Shown: positions 23,966 to 32,106, counted from the first letter of the stretch. The stretch is DNA of 64,000 nucleotides from Bacteroidota bacterium (GCA_026391675.1 JAPLDQ010000035.1:62001-126000); one strand, 5' to 3'. Notes: generated by a model not told the origin, from the letters alone. Program-made: numbers and translations.

Positions 23966-25855
23966 ATGAATAAATTATCTTCAACATTAAAAATACTAAG
24001 CTTTCTGATAATTTTCAGATTGCTATCACCGCAGGCGACAGCACAAACCGCTACAATTTTCGCTCCATCCAATATGGAGTGCATAAGCTGCCATGAAAAA
24101 AAGATTTCCATGCATGCATATAATGCTTCTGTCCATCATTCGCTGATGTGCACGGCCTGTCACGTTAAAGATGAAACAAAACAGCCGGTAGTTAAGATTT
24201 TAGCAGGAAAAAAACTGTGTAATGTTTCATTTAAACCCATGAATTGCGGCAGTTGCCACAATTCAGTTGTGAAAGAACATGAAGCAAGTGTTCACAACGC
24301 TCAGCGGCTTCCTGTCACCTGCTCAAAATGCCATGTAGACATCCATAATATAACTTCTATCAAAAATAATAAGCTGGCTTCTGCCAAACTTTGCGGAGAA
24401 TGTCATAAGAAAGTATCACACTATTTCAATTCTATACATTATCAGGCACTTGTCAAAGGAAATATGGATGCACCCGGCTGCATTGATTGTCATGGTAATC
24501 ATAATATTAATAAAATTGATAATGACGCTCAGGGGAGATCGTTTCATACACAGGCATGTTTGAAGTGCCACGCTGATGTGAAAATGATGATACGTAACAA
24601 AGTGACCACCATTGCACCTGAAACCTATTTTGAAAGCTATCATGGTAAAAACATGCGGCTCGGCTATCCGGAAAAGGTTGCAGGCTGTTCAGACTGCCAT
24701 AGCTCACACAATATTCTTCCTGCAAAGGATAGCAATTCAACTATTAATAAAGCTCATTTAGCCAATACCTGCAAACAATGTCACAAGGATTCCGGTAATA
24801 AATTTACCAGGTTTATTGCTCATGCAGAACCCACCAACCACAGTAAGTTTCCTCTGCTTTTCTGGGTTACAAATAGCATGAATGCCCTATTGATAGGAAC
24901 CTTCCTTTTCTTCTGGATTCATTCTTTACTCTGGGCATTCAGGGGCTTTGTCGAAAAAAGACAAATTCGCAATGCAGCTTTCTTTAATAAACCTGCAGCT
25001 GCTTCCAGGCAACATCAGAAAATCAACAGAAAAGTTTACAGACGCTTCAAACCAGTTCATATAATTCTTCATTTGTTTGTCGTGACAAGTTTTCTTGGAT
25101 TGGCTTTAACCGGTCTTCCGTTGAAATTTAATCATACCCTGTGGGGCAAGGCATTAATGAGTTTTTATGGTGGATCCGCTAACGCCGGTTTGATTCACAG
25201 GATTTGTGCCGTCATTACTTTTGGTTATTTAATTGTAGCCATGGTGATGAGCTGCCATTTTCTGTTTTCTAAAAAAATATCAAATGAAAGCTTTTTCCAA
25301 CGCCTTTTTGGTTATGATTCCCTTTTCCCTAACCGTAAAGATTTTCGCGATATAAAGGCAATGTTTCGCTGGTTCTTTTTCAAAGGACCAAAGCCAAAAT
25401 TTGACAGATGGACTTATTGGGAAAAGTTTGATTTTCTGGCCGTTTTCTGGGGCGTAGCCATTATCGGGTCAAGCGGATTACTCCTTTGGTTTCCTGAATT
25501 CTTTGGAAAATTCCTGCCGGGTTGGCTTTTTAACGTTGCAACCATCATTCATTCAGACGAGGCGCTGTTGGCTGTAGGTTTCATCTTTACCATCCATTTC
25601 TTCAACACTCACTTCCGTTTTGAGAAGTTTCCGATGGACTTTGTCATATTCAACGGTCAGGTAACGGAGGAAGAAATGATAGACGAACGCAGTGAACAGT
25701 GGGAGCGTTATCAAAAGCAAGGTATTACTGAAGACTTCGAAGTGCATAAACCCACTCCTCTCATCTGGGAAGTTGCCATGCGCGTGTTTGGCTTGCTGGC
25801 TGTACTTATCGGTATCACACTTGCATTACTGATAATATATACCTTCATCAGTTAA
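23966..25855 (+). CDS. Nine-heme cytochrome c fused to cytochrome b-type membrane domain
   Basis: 629 residues. A signal sequence (to about residue 27) is followed by nine CxxCH sites beginning at 39, 62, 94, 119, 143, 172, 198, 241 and 269. Then comes a membrane domain from about 295 to the end with His-bearing helices (PVHIILHLFVVTSFLGLALTGLPLKF, LIHRICAVITFGYLIVAMVMSCHF, FTIHFFNTHFR), as in cytochrome b-type quinol dehydrogenases of thiosulfate reductase or formate dehydrogenase. This architecture takes electrons from quinol in the membrane and carries them out through the c-hemes. In this operon the natural acceptor is the octaheme lipoprotein. The gap to the preceding gene is 15 bases. 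Confidence 0.9.
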   Translation: MNKLSSTLKILSFLIIFRLLSPQATAQTATIFAPSNMECISCHEKKISMHAYNASVHHSLMCTACHVKDETKQPVVKILAGKKLCNVSFKPMNCGSCHNSVVKEHEASVHNAQRLPVTCSKCHVDIHNITSIKNNKLASAKLCGECHKKVSHYFNSIHYQALVKGNMDAPGCIDCHGNHNINKIDNDAQGRSFHTQACLKCHADVKMMIRNKVTTIAPETYFESYHGKNMRLGYPEKVAGCSDCHSSHNILPAKDSNSTINKAHLANTCKQCHKDSGNKFTRFIAHAEPTNHSKFPLLFWVTNSMNALLIGTFLFFWIHSLLWAFRGFVEKRQIRNAAFFNKPAAASRQHQKINRKVYRRFKPVHIILHLFVVTSFLGLALTGLPLKFNHTLWGKALMSFYGGSANAGLIHRICAVITFGYLIVAMVMSCHFLFSKKISNESFFQRLFGYDSLFPNRKDFRDIKAMFRWFFFKGPKPKFDRWTYWEKFDFLAVFWGVAIIGSSGLLLWFPEFFGKFLPGWLFNVATIIHSDEALLAVGFIFTIHFFNTHFRFEKFPMDFVIFNGQVTEEEMIDERSEQWERYQKQGITEDFEVHKPTPLIWEVAMRVFGLLAVLIGITLALLIIYTFIS

Positions 25856-25988
25856 GGAGGGCATTAATTCTGCATAAGTTTTAAATGGCTGTTTGCAGAT
25901 CTTTGGCTTATTCTTTTAGTTGAAATAAATGAACCATATAAAAAAAATAAGAGGCTGTCTCAAAAGTCTTTATGAACCTCTAAATTTT

Positions 25989-26064
25989 CTCTGTGTAACT
26001 CTGTGTAAATTATTAAATATTTATTACACAGAGAATTAATGAGAAGTCACAGAGTTACACAGAG
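25989..26064. repeat. Long inverted repeat with 17-bp perfect arms
   Basis: CTCTGTGTAACTCTGTG at 25989-26005 and its exact complement at 26048-26064. Just upstream (25949-25966) is GAGGCTGTCTCAAAAGTC, resembling insertion-sequence ends seen in other bacteria, but no transposase is present. The whole gap 25856-26087 holds no gene. Confidence 0.75.
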
Positions 26065-26087
26065 GTTGATATTCAAGTAAATTAAAC

Positions 26088-26393
26088 TTAATTCCCATTG
26101 ATATAAGCTTCAGCAACGGCGTTAACATCACCGGAACAGCCTCTAATTACTTCTATATTGTGCATATTCAAAACATTCATTGCACCTTCACCCATATTTC
26201 CGGCTAACATTATACTAACTCCTTTTTCATACAAAACCGATGCAATATTCGATTTACAACCACAACCTACTAGTGATGGAAGTATTTCTGTTTCAATAAT
26301 TTTATTATCATTAATGGTAAAAACCGAATACATTTCGCAATGTCCGAAATGACCGTCCACTAAGTTTCCTCTTGTTGGAATTGCTATTTTCAT
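26088..26393 (-). CDS. NifB/NifX-type dinitrogenase iron-molybdenum cofactor family protein
   Basis: 101 residues: MKIAIPTRGNLVDGHFGHCEMYSVFTI opening with the conserved GHFGHC motif, a central PSLVGCGCKSNIA with extra cysteines, GNMGEGAMNVLNMHNIEVIRG and a C-terminal GCSGDVNAVAEAY. This small ribonuclease-H-like fold binds iron-sulfur or molybdenum-iron cofactors in nitrogen fixation proteins, but free-standing versions occur widely in anaerobes with unknown roles. It is the second gene after a DUF134 protein, one base apart, a pairing common in anaerobes. No nif genes are seen. Confidence 0.9.
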   Translation of the reverse strand: MKIAIPTRGNLVDGHFGHCEMYSVFTINDNKIIETEILPSLVGCGCKSNIASVLYEKGVSIMLAGNMGEGAMNVLNMHNIEVIRGCSGDVNAVAEAYINGN

Positions 26394-26394
26394 T

Positions 26395-26808
26395 TTATTT
26401 TATTTGATTTATATTTATTAATTCGTTTTTATTAAAAGTTGTACAATCTTCACATTTTTTATGATTTTCAATTCCTTCAATTAGTTTGAAGCACTTTTTG
26501 CATTTATACCATTCTTTTTCAAATTCCACATTTCCGCCTTCAATTTCAATAGATAAGCATTCAGCAAAGGCTTTGGCAATTTTCTTTAAAGCATTATTAT
26601 AAATACGTGTAAATGTCGGTCTTGAAACATTCATACGTTCCGCTGCTTCATCCTGGGCCAGATTATTGTAATTTACCAGTTTAAAACTTTCATATTCATC
26701 AAACTGAAGTTTTATAGTTTTATTTTCGCAAAAAGGCATGCCAAAGGGTTTAAAACCATTCATCTGCGGTGGATTACATATTCTGCGATTTCTAAAAGGT
26801 CGTGGCAT
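26395..26808 (-). CDS. DUF134 (UPF0251) DNA-binding protein with C-terminal zinc-ribbon-like part
   Basis: 137 residues. The N-terminus MPRPFRNRRICNPPQMNGFKPFG is the DUF134 signature. A helix-turn-helix follows: ESFKLVNYNNLAQDEAAERMNVSRPTFTRIYNNALKKIAKAF. The C-terminus has CKKCFKLIEGIENHKKCEDC, a likely zinc site. DUF134 proteins are predicted regulators of neighbouring NifX-like genes. A perfect palindrome ATGAAC-CTAC-GTTCAT lies beside its own -7 element (26825-26832), a plausible autoregulatory site. Confidence 0.88.
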   Translation of the reverse strand: MPRPFRNRRICNPPQMNGFKPFGMPFCENKTIKLQFDEYESFKLVNYNNLAQDEAAERMNVSRPTFTRIYNNALKKIAKAFAECLSIEIEGGNVEFEKEWYKCKKCFKLIEGIENHKKCEDCTTFNKNELININQIK

Positions 26809-26824
26809 ATAATATTTATTTTTG

Positions 26825-26832
26825 CAAAAGTA
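26825..26832 (-). promoter_or_regulatory. -7 promoter element for DUF134-nifX-like operon
   Basis: Minus strand TACTTTTG, 16 bases upstream of the ATG at 26808. Confidence 0.55.
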
Positions 26833-26848
26833 ATGAACCTACGTTCAT
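26833..26848. promoter_or_regulatory. Palindromic operator candidate ATGAAC-CTAC-GTTCAT
   Basis: Perfect 6-4-6 inverted repeat between two divergent -7 elements, directly abutting the leftward one. Position fits binding by the DUF134 protein. Confidence 0.45.
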
Positions 26849-26866
26849 AATACAAATTTAATTTAG

Positions 26867-26874
26867 TATTTTTG
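26867..26874 (+). promoter_or_regulatory. -7 promoter element for the thioesterase gene
   Basis: TATTTTTG, 14 bases upstream of the ATG at 26889. Confidence 0.55.
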
Positions 26875-26888
26875 TAAAAAAATTCGTT

Positions 26889-27278
26889 ATGAAGAATGAA
26901 GAAAAAATAAATCAATCAGAAACACGTCAATTTAAAGTTATAATACCCGGCGTTTTGAATGCGCATAATACATTATTTGGAGGCATTGCACTACAATGGA
27001 TGGATGAAGTTGCTTACATCACAGCAACAAGATTTACCAGGCAAAAGGTAGTTACTGTTTTTTCTGACAAAATAAATTTTAAACATGCAGTACCTTATGG
27101 TACAATTGTCGAAATTATAGGAAGAGTTATTGATGTTGGCCTCGTAAAACTGGATGTAAAAGTTGAAATTTACCTTGAGCAAATGTTTGCTGAAGGAAGA
27201 GAAAAAGTTATTGAAGGCAAATTTACTTTTGCTGCTGTAAATGAGAATGGTAAACCGATGAAAATCAATCAAAATTAA
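26889..27278 (+). CDS. Hotdog-fold acyl-CoA thioesterase
   Basis: 129 residues. The YciA/BACH-type pattern is clear: VIIPGVLNAHNTLFGGIALQWMDEVAYITATRFTRQKVVTVFSDKINF, then PYGTIVEIIGRVIDVGLVKLDVKVEI. The N-x-x-x-T/N-x-F-G-G-x-x-x-x-W-M-D-E helix carries the catalytic Asp. Such enzymes hydrolyse acyl-CoA to free acid and CoA in the cytoplasm. It has its own promoter, divergent from DUF134, and ends only 84 bases before the sulfide:quinone oxidoreductase gene. A functional link with that gene is not evident. Confidence 0.92.
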   Translation: MKNEEKINQSETRQFKVIIPGVLNAHNTLFGGIALQWMDEVAYITATRFTRQKVVTVFSDKINFKHAVPYGTIVEIIGRVIDVGLVKLDVKVEIYLEQMFAEGREKVIEGKFTFAAVNENGKPMKINQN

Positions 27279-27281
27279 TTC

Positions 27282-27297
27282 TTATCATTATTGATAA
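27282..27297. promoter_or_regulatory. Palindrome TTATCA-N4-TGATAA at the sqr promoter
   Basis: Perfect 6-4-6 inverted repeat overlapping the likely -33 region of the following gene; resembles the half sites used by Fnr-like proteins (TGATA). Confidence 0.35.
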
Positions 27298-27321
27298 ACA
27301 TAAATATTTTTTGTATTTTTG
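27290..27321 (+). promoter_or_regulatory. Promoter of the sulfide:quinone oxidoreductase gene
   Basis: ATTG at 27290-27293 (-33-like), a 20-base spacer and TATTTTTG at 27314-27321 (-7). This is the best full match to the Bacteroidota promoter in the window. It predicts a leader of about 35 bases. Confidence 0.6.
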
Positions 27322-27361
27322 ATAACATAATTAATATTATTATTTATTAAAACAAAGCACT

Positions 27362-28819
27362 ATGGCTACAGTAGTTGTTCTTGGTGCCGGAATTGCAGGT
27401 CATACGGCAACAGCTTTTCTTAAAAAGGAACTGGGGAAAGAACATGATGTAATTGTAATCAGCCCTTCTCCTTATTATCAGTGGATTCCTTCCAATATAT
27501 GGGTAGGCGTTGGCCGGATGAAAGTGGATCAGGTAAGGTTTCCGCTGGAAAAAGTATATAAAAAGTGGGGGGTTATTTTTCATCAGGCCAAAGCTTTGAG
27601 CATACATCCCAATGGAGATGAAAACACTGTAAAACCCTTTGTAATGGCTGAATATACTAAAGAAGACAAGGCCGGAGTTCCGTTAAAGGTAGAATTTGAT
27701 TTCCTGGTTAATGCTACCGGACCCAAATTAAATTTTGAAGCGACTGAAGGTTTAGGCCCGAACGGGTTTACTTCATCCGTATGTGCTTATTCCCATGCAA
27801 CTGATGCCTGGGAAAAGCTTCAGCAGGTTTTTAAGAAACTTGAAAACGGAGAAAAACAAAAAATAGTTATTGGCACCGGACATCCTATGGCAACATGCCA
27901 GGGTGCTGCTTTTGAATATATACTAAATGTTGCTTACGAACTAAAACAGAGAAAACTTAGCGATAAGGCTGAATTATTCTGGCTTACCAACGAATACGAA
28001 CTGGGCGATTTTGGGATGTCGGGCGCTTATGTTAGAAGGAACGGCTATATTACTTCAACAAAAATATTTGCCGAATCAGTTTTGGCCGAAAATAATGTAA
28101 AGTGGATTAAAAGAGCAGGTGTTAAAAAAGTGGAAGACGGATTGATACATTATGAAACCCTAGCCGGAGAGTATAAAACCCAGGAATTTGATTTTGCCAT
28201 GCTTATCCCATCCTTTGCAGGTGCGGGTTTAAAAGCTTATGATAAACTTGGTGAGGATATTACTTCTGTTTTGTTTGCACCCAATGGATTTATGAAGGTT
28301 GATGCTGATTATTCACCTAAAACTTACGAAGAATTTAATATTAAAGATTGGCCGGAAACCTATCAGAATCCGGGCTATAAAAATATTTTTGCTGTTGGTA
28401 TTGCTTTTGCTCCACCTCATCCTATTTCCAAACCACAGACAAATCCCAACGGAACTTCAATTTTTCCGACTCCACCACGAACAGGTATGCCTTCGGGAGT
28501 TACAGGTAAAATTACGGCTCAGAATATTGCAGCCTGGATACTAAAAGGTGATGATAGCCTGAAACATCGTGCTTCGATGGGAAAAATGGGCGCTGCCTGT
28601 ATCGTTTCCGCAGGCTTTAATCTATTTAAAGGTCAGGCAGCAACCATGACCGTAAATCCTATTGTACCCGACTGGGAAAAATATCCGGATTACGGACGGG
28701 ATATTAATTATACCGTCGGCGAAATTGGTCTGGCAGGGCACTGGATGAAATTAATGCTACATTATATGTTTATTCACAAAGCCAAAGGTTATCCCTTCTG
28801 GTGGCTGATACCTGAATAA
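27362..28819 (+). CDS. Sulfide:quinone oxidoreductase-type FAD oxidoreductase
   Basis: 485 residues. N-terminal FAD site VVVLGAGIAGHTA. Three well-placed cysteines: Cys141 (SSVCAYSHA), Cys179 (HPMATCQGAAFEY) and Cys413 (MGAACIVSAGFN), in contexts seen in SQR-type enzymes. FPTPPRTGMPSGVTGKITAQNIAAWI matches the family C-terminal half, and the C-terminus has amphipathic stretches (HWMKLMLHYMFIHKAKGYPFWW) suited to monotopic membrane binding. SQR oxidises sulfide to sulfane sulfur and gives electrons to quinone. The exact SQR type cannot be fixed by eye, and related flavocytochrome-c-type subunits are an alternative. A 53-residue gene follows 43 bases later. Confidence 0.8.
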   Translation: MATVVVLGAGIAGHTATAFLKKELGKEHDVIVISPSPYYQWIPSNIWVGVGRMKVDQVRFPLEKVYKKWGVIFHQAKALSIHPNGDENTVKPFVMAEYTKEDKAGVPLKVEFDFLVNATGPKLNFEATEGLGPNGFTSSVCAYSHATDAWEKLQQVFKKLENGEKQKIVIGTGHPMATCQGAAFEYILNVAYELKQRKLSDKAELFWLTNEYELGDFGMSGAYVRRNGYITSTKIFAESVLAENNVKWIKRAGVKKVEDGLIHYETLAGEYKTQEFDFAMLIPSFAGAGLKAYDKLGEDITSVLFAPNGFMKVDADYSPKTYEEFNIKDWPETYQNPGYKNIFAVGIAFAPPHPISKPQTNPNGTSIFPTPPRTGMPSGVTGKITAQNIAAWILKGDDSLKHRASMGKMGAACIVSAGFNLFKGQAATMTVNPIVPDWEKYPDYGRDINYTVGEIGLAGHWMKLMLHYMFIHKAKGYPFWWLIPE

Positions 28820-28862
28820 TTAAACATTGAAAGTATTTAATAATTATTAAAAAAATAGCCAT

Positions 28863-29024
28863 ATGGAAAATAAAAATATTCCCAAAGTATATTACGAAGA
28901 ATCATATCCTCCTGTGCCTACAAAAAGTGTGAAATTCTGGAGGTCATGCGTATTATGGCAAACCTACCGCTTCTTCGTATTGAATTTTAAAGTAATGAAA
29001 ATCGTTGCCTTTGGGCATAATTAG
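28863..29024 (+). CDS. Small aromatic-rich protein downstream of sqr, 53 residues
   Basis: ATG at 28863, stop at 29022-29024. The sequence starts MENKNIPKVYYEESYPPVPT and continues with a hydrophobic, aromatic and basic helix: KSVKFWRSCVLWQTYRFFV, then LNFKVMKIVAFGHN. It has one Cys. The amphipathic, membrane-hugging character and position 43 bases after the SQR-type gene suggest a small subunit or membrane anchor for that enzyme. Short proteins with a similar FWR...W.hhRF..hNhKhh pattern sit beside SQR genes in other sulfur bacteria, as far as I recall, but I cannot confirm homology. Absence of a separate promoter supports co-transcription. Confidence 0.65.
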   Translation: MENKNIPKVYYEESYPPVPTKSVKFWRSCVLWQTYRFFVLNFKVMKIVAFGHN

Positions 29025-29116
29025 GGTTTACAAAGCATTACTTCAGATGGATACTAATGGTTTAACTTATTAAAAAAGCAAATAGTAATTATTTGGTGAT
29101 TTAGCTATTCATTAAA

Positions 29117-30040
29117 CTATTCTTCTATTTTCGGCAGATTCCTTTTCAGCATCTGATAGCCTGTTCTTTCCAGAGCAGTATGTTTAAACAGCTTATTGAA
29201 ATCCGGTTTTGACAGCTGATGCCAGTCCTGCTTCGTCATTTTCTTTAGTTCTTCTTTGGGTTGCAGATCAGTGTCATGATTTGGCTTGGCAAAGCGGATA
29301 TTCCAGGGGCAAACATCCTGACAGATATCGCAGCCATAAATCCAGTCCTGTTGGTTTGCCATCATTTCGGTAGTAAGTTCATTTTTGTATGAATTTGTCA
29401 GATAGGAAAGGCACTTACGGGCATCCAGCTGATAAGGTGCCACAATAGCTGATGAAGGGCAGGCATCCATGCATTTGGTACAGCTTCCGCAGAGATTTTC
29501 CGTAGGCTCGTCATACGCCAGCTCAACATCTGTAATAATTTCACCGATAGAGAAGAAGGAACCTGCTTTAGGGCTTATTAAACAGGTATTTTTACCTATC
29601 CAGCCCAGACCACCTCTGGCAGCCCAGACCTTATCCATTACAGGTGCCGAATCGCAATAGGCTATGGCATTGGCAGCCGGTATTTCTGAATGAATAAATT
29701 CAATTAGCTCATTTAACCTTGATTTGATGATATAATGATAATCCTTGCCATATGCGTATTTGGCAATGTTGTACTTATCCTTTCCGGCTATTTTTTCTTC
29801 AGGATAATAATTGAGCAATACACTGATAACTGATTTTGCATTCTCTATTATATTTTCCGGATTTGTTCTTTTTTCAATGTTGTTTTCCATGTATTGCATC
29901 TCGCCATGGAAGCCTTTTTCGAGCCATTGATTGAGATAAGTCTTTTCATTTTCTAAGGATGTAACTGCAGCAATACCACAATTAGAAAAGCCAAATTCAG
30001 AGGCTTTCTTCTTGACTTGTATTGTGATATCTTTTTGCAT
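29117..30040 (-). CDS. queG: Epoxyqueuosine reductase
   Basis: 307 residues. Hallmarks: GFSNCGIAAV near the start, YAYGKDYHYIIKSRL, GWIGKNTCLISPKAGSFFSIGEIITD, then two [4Fe-4S] motifs CGSCTKCMDACPSSAI and CDICQDVCPWN. The catalytic Asp region AYCDSAPVMDKVWAARGGLG is present. The enzyme uses cobalamin and Fe-S clusters to reduce epoxyqueuosine to queuosine in tRNA. Length is shorter than E. coli QueG because the C-terminal HEAT-like repeats are missing, as in many Bacteroidota. It stands alone between repeat-rich gaps. Confidence 0.96.
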   Translation of the reverse strand: MQKDITIQVKKKASEFGFSNCGIAAVTSLENEKTYLNQWLEKGFHGEMQYMENNIEKRTNPENIIENAKSVISVLLNYYPEEKIAGKDKYNIAKYAYGKDYHYIIKSRLNELIEFIHSEIPAANAIAYCDSAPVMDKVWAARGGLGWIGKNTCLISPKAGSFFSIGEIITDVELAYDEPTENLCGSCTKCMDACPSSAIVAPYQLDARKCLSYLTNSYKNELTTEMMANQQDWIYGCDICQDVCPWNIRFAKPNHDTDLQPKEELKKMTKQDWHQLSKPDFNKLFKHTALERTGYQMLKRNLPKIEE

Positions 30041-30056
30041 TGGAATTTGTTTTAAC

Positions 30057-30090
30057 CACTAAGGCACTAAGAACACTAAGTTTCACTAAG
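30057..30090. repeat. CACTAAG direct repeats
   Basis: Four copies of CACTAAG separated by 1-3 bases just upstream of queG; the same unit occurs in the array at 33557-33604. Confidence 0.6.
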
Positions 30091-30174
30091 AGAATAATTG
30101 TTAAAATTCGTTAATTTGGCTTACTTACGACATTCTCATTTAACTCAACAATATTAAACCAAAACCTGCTAAAG

Positions 30175-30223
30175 TTTACTGTATACTATTTACTGGTAAC
30201 TGAAAACTGTTAACTGTTTTTAA
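30175..30223. repeat. Phased 7-base degenerate array overlapping the tdk stop
   Basis: Consecutive heptamers TTTACTG, TATACTA, TTTACTG, GTAACTG, AAAACTG, TTAACTG, TTTTTAA. The tdk stop codon (30210-30212) is part of the sixth unit. Confidence 0.75.
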
Positions 30224-30788
30224 TTTCGTTATAGCACTTACGGCAAAGCGGTTCGTAGGTATCTGTTTCGCCCAGCATTACCAGTTTGTCGTTCTGGACG
30301 GTACGGTGCGAATAATGCGCCAGGTTACCGCAGCTCATACAAATGGCATGTACTTTTGTCACATCTTCGGCCACTGCCATCAGGCGGGGTATCGGGCCAA
30401 AAGGATTACCAAGGTAATCCATATCCAAACCGGCTACTATTACCCTTACCCCTCTGTCGGCTAAGGTATTGCATACATTATAGAGTTCTTCATCAAAAAA
30501 CTGGGCTTCGTCAATGCCGATTACACTGGCATCTTCCACATACAATAAAATCTGGGAAGCGGTTTCAACAGGTGTTGAAGGAATAGCATTTTCATTATGC
30601 GAAACCACATTGATTTCATCATAACGGGTATCCACAGCCGGTTTAAATATCTCCACCTTCTGTTTTGCAATTTTGGCACGGTTCAGCCGGCGGATCAGTT
30701 CTTCGGTTTTACCCGAAAACATCGAACCACATATTACCTCTATACATCCTCTTTTTCCTGTACTATTTTCAGTATTCTCAAAAAACAT
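30210..30788 (-). CDS. tdk: Thymidine kinase, type II
   Basis: 192 residues. P-loop [18 protein letters not shown] at about residue 21, [12 protein letters not shown] (Walker B), the [22 protein letters not shown] lasso region and a zinc site from [11 protein letters not shown] and CRKCYNE. It phosphorylates thymidine in the salvage pathway. Length is typical. A -7 element TATATTTG lies at 30810-30817. The last codons and stop lie inside a heptamer array. Confidence 0.97.
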   Translation of the reverse strand: MFFENTENSTGKRGCIEVICGSMFSGKTEELIRRLNRAKIAKQKVEIFKPAVDTRYDEINVVSHNENAIPSTPVETASQILLYVEDASVIGIDEAQFFDEELYNVCNTLADRGVRVIVAGLDMDYLGNPFGPIPRLMAVAEDVTKVHAICMSCGNLAHYSHRTVQNDKLVMLGETDTYEPLCRKCYNEIKNS

Positions 30789-30809
30789 CTATGTAATTTA
30801 AAGTTTTTG

Positions 30810-30817
30810 CAAATATA
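30810..30817 (-). promoter_or_regulatory. -7 promoter element for tdk
   Basis: Minus strand TATATTTG, 21 bases upstream of the ATG at 30788. Confidence 0.5.
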
Positions 30818-30848
30818 TCATTTTTAATTTTTTTATTACTAAAAATAT

Positions 30849-30856
30849 TATTTTTG
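30849..30856 (+). promoter_or_regulatory. -7 promoter element ending 6 bases before an ATG
   Basis: TATTTTTG with the ATG of the next gene at 30863; predicts a leaderless mRNA. Confidence 0.5.
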
Positions 30857-30862
30857 TAATGA

Positions 30863-32050
30863 ATGAAGAAATGCATTTTAGTAATATTCTTTTTAAGTTC
30901 CAGCCTGATAATCAGGGCTGGAATCATACAAATTCTTATTGTTGATGGACAGTCACAACAACCAGTTCCCTTTGCAAGTGTTTATTTTAATAAATATTCC
31001 GGTGCAATCAGCGGTATAAGTGGCAGTTGCAGTATTAATATCTCAACATTCAAACCCAATGATACCTTATGGATTAGCTGTATCGGATATAATCGTAAGG
31101 CATTATTAATGAAATATATCGATACGCTTAATGTAAATAAAATCAGTTTAAATCCAGTAGTTTATCAATTGAATTCTGTCGAAATAATAACTAAAGCTAT
31201 CAGTCCATATGAATTATTATCAGATGCCTTTAAAAAAATAAAACAAAATTGTGAAAACAGCAGAAAATATTATAAAGCAAGCTATTTTGAACAGATAAGA
31301 GATTTTGATGATTTAAGAAAATGGCATACGCGAACCGTAAATAGTGCAATTATTTTAGATGACCCTGGCTATAATGGTTTGCATAATGATTTGTTTGGTA
31401 TCAAAGAGGATGTTTATTTTGTAGGGATTAATAAAAATAAAGCCGACAGTCTGGTAAAGGTTCCAACTTCTGAAGGAAATTATTTGAAATGGACCCTGGA
31501 AGAAAATTATTGCCGTTATAAATGCAAAGGTTTTAATTCTCCTGATTTGTATAATTATTCGATAAAATCTAGCTATTTCGACAGTACGTTGAAAACAGAT
31601 ATTATTGAAATCAGCATTATACCAAAGAATCCAAAAAAAGATGAATTATATGCAGAGGTATTTATAAGCAGTACAGATCATAAAATTTTTAAAATTCACA
31701 AACTAATTAATCTGGAACAATATCCTGATCCGGTAATGAAATATGACAAAGATTATTATGTATACTTAAATTCTGATGTAGTAGAAATATTTAAATTGAA
31801 TAATGATAATAAAATGGTATTATCCTATATTAAATATGAGTTTGGAGATGGCTTTTTTTATTATGATCGCAACAAACCTCATATTGTTTCTAAAAAATTC
31901 CTGGAATATAAGTGTATAGGCGAAATTGAAAATGGTGCAGCTGTCGTGAAGAAATTGCCAAAGATGGAAAATTCATCCAATATTTACGATCAGAAGATTA
32001 TGAAAAACAAAGCCTTTTGGTTGGATTATAATATTATTCTTAAAGAATAA
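30863..32050 (+). CDS. Exported protein with CarboxypepD_reg-like domain, unknown function
   Basis: 395 residues. A signal peptide (MKKCILVIFFLSSSLIIRAG) is followed by a carboxypeptidase-regulatory-like beta-sandwich at 22-100 (IIQILIVDGQSQQPVPFASVYFNKYSGAISG, SCIGYNRKAL, LNPVVYQLNSVEIITK). The rest resembles the domain common after it in Bacteroidota surface proteins (SPYELLSDAFKKIKQNCENSRKYYKASYFEQIRD and KKDELYAEVFISSTDHKIFKIH), without a TonB barrel. The role is unknown; such proteins sit at the outer membrane or periplasm. It is transcribed alone and its promoter suggests a leaderless message. Confidence 0.85.
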   Translation: MKKCILVIFFLSSSLIIRAGIIQILIVDGQSQQPVPFASVYFNKYSGAISGISGSCSINISTFKPNDTLWISCIGYNRKALLMKYIDTLNVNKISLNPVVYQLNSVEIITKAISPYELLSDAFKKIKQNCENSRKYYKASYFEQIRDFDDLRKWHTRTVNSAIILDDPGYNGLHNDLFGIKEDVYFVGINKNKADSLVKVPTSEGNYLKWTLEENYCRYKCKGFNSPDLYNYSIKSSYFDSTLKTDIIEISIIPKNPKKDELYAEVFISSTDHKIFKIHKLINLEQYPDPVMKYDKDYYVYLNSDVVEIFKLNNDNKMVLSYIKYEFGDGFFYYDRNKPHIVSKKFLEYKCIGEIENGAAVVKKLPKMENSSNIYDQKIMKNKAFWLDYNIILKE

Positions 32051-32052
32051 AA

Positions 32053-32103
32053 AATCGTTAATCATCATTCATAAACTTGATTTAAGAACAACGATTAACG
32101 ATT
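32053..32103. repeat. Dispersed hairpin repeat (ATTTAAGAACAAC family), copy 1
   Basis: Inverted repeat AATCGTTAATC / GATTAACGATT, with ATTTAAGAACAAC before the right arm. A second copy lies at 43653-43702. It could act as terminator for the preceding gene. Confidence 0.75.
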
Positions 32104-32106
32104 GAA

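Noticed and set aside
26088-26393. Evidence for nitrogen fixation
   Set aside because: The NifX-type protein occurs alone with DUF134; no nitrogenase genes are present.
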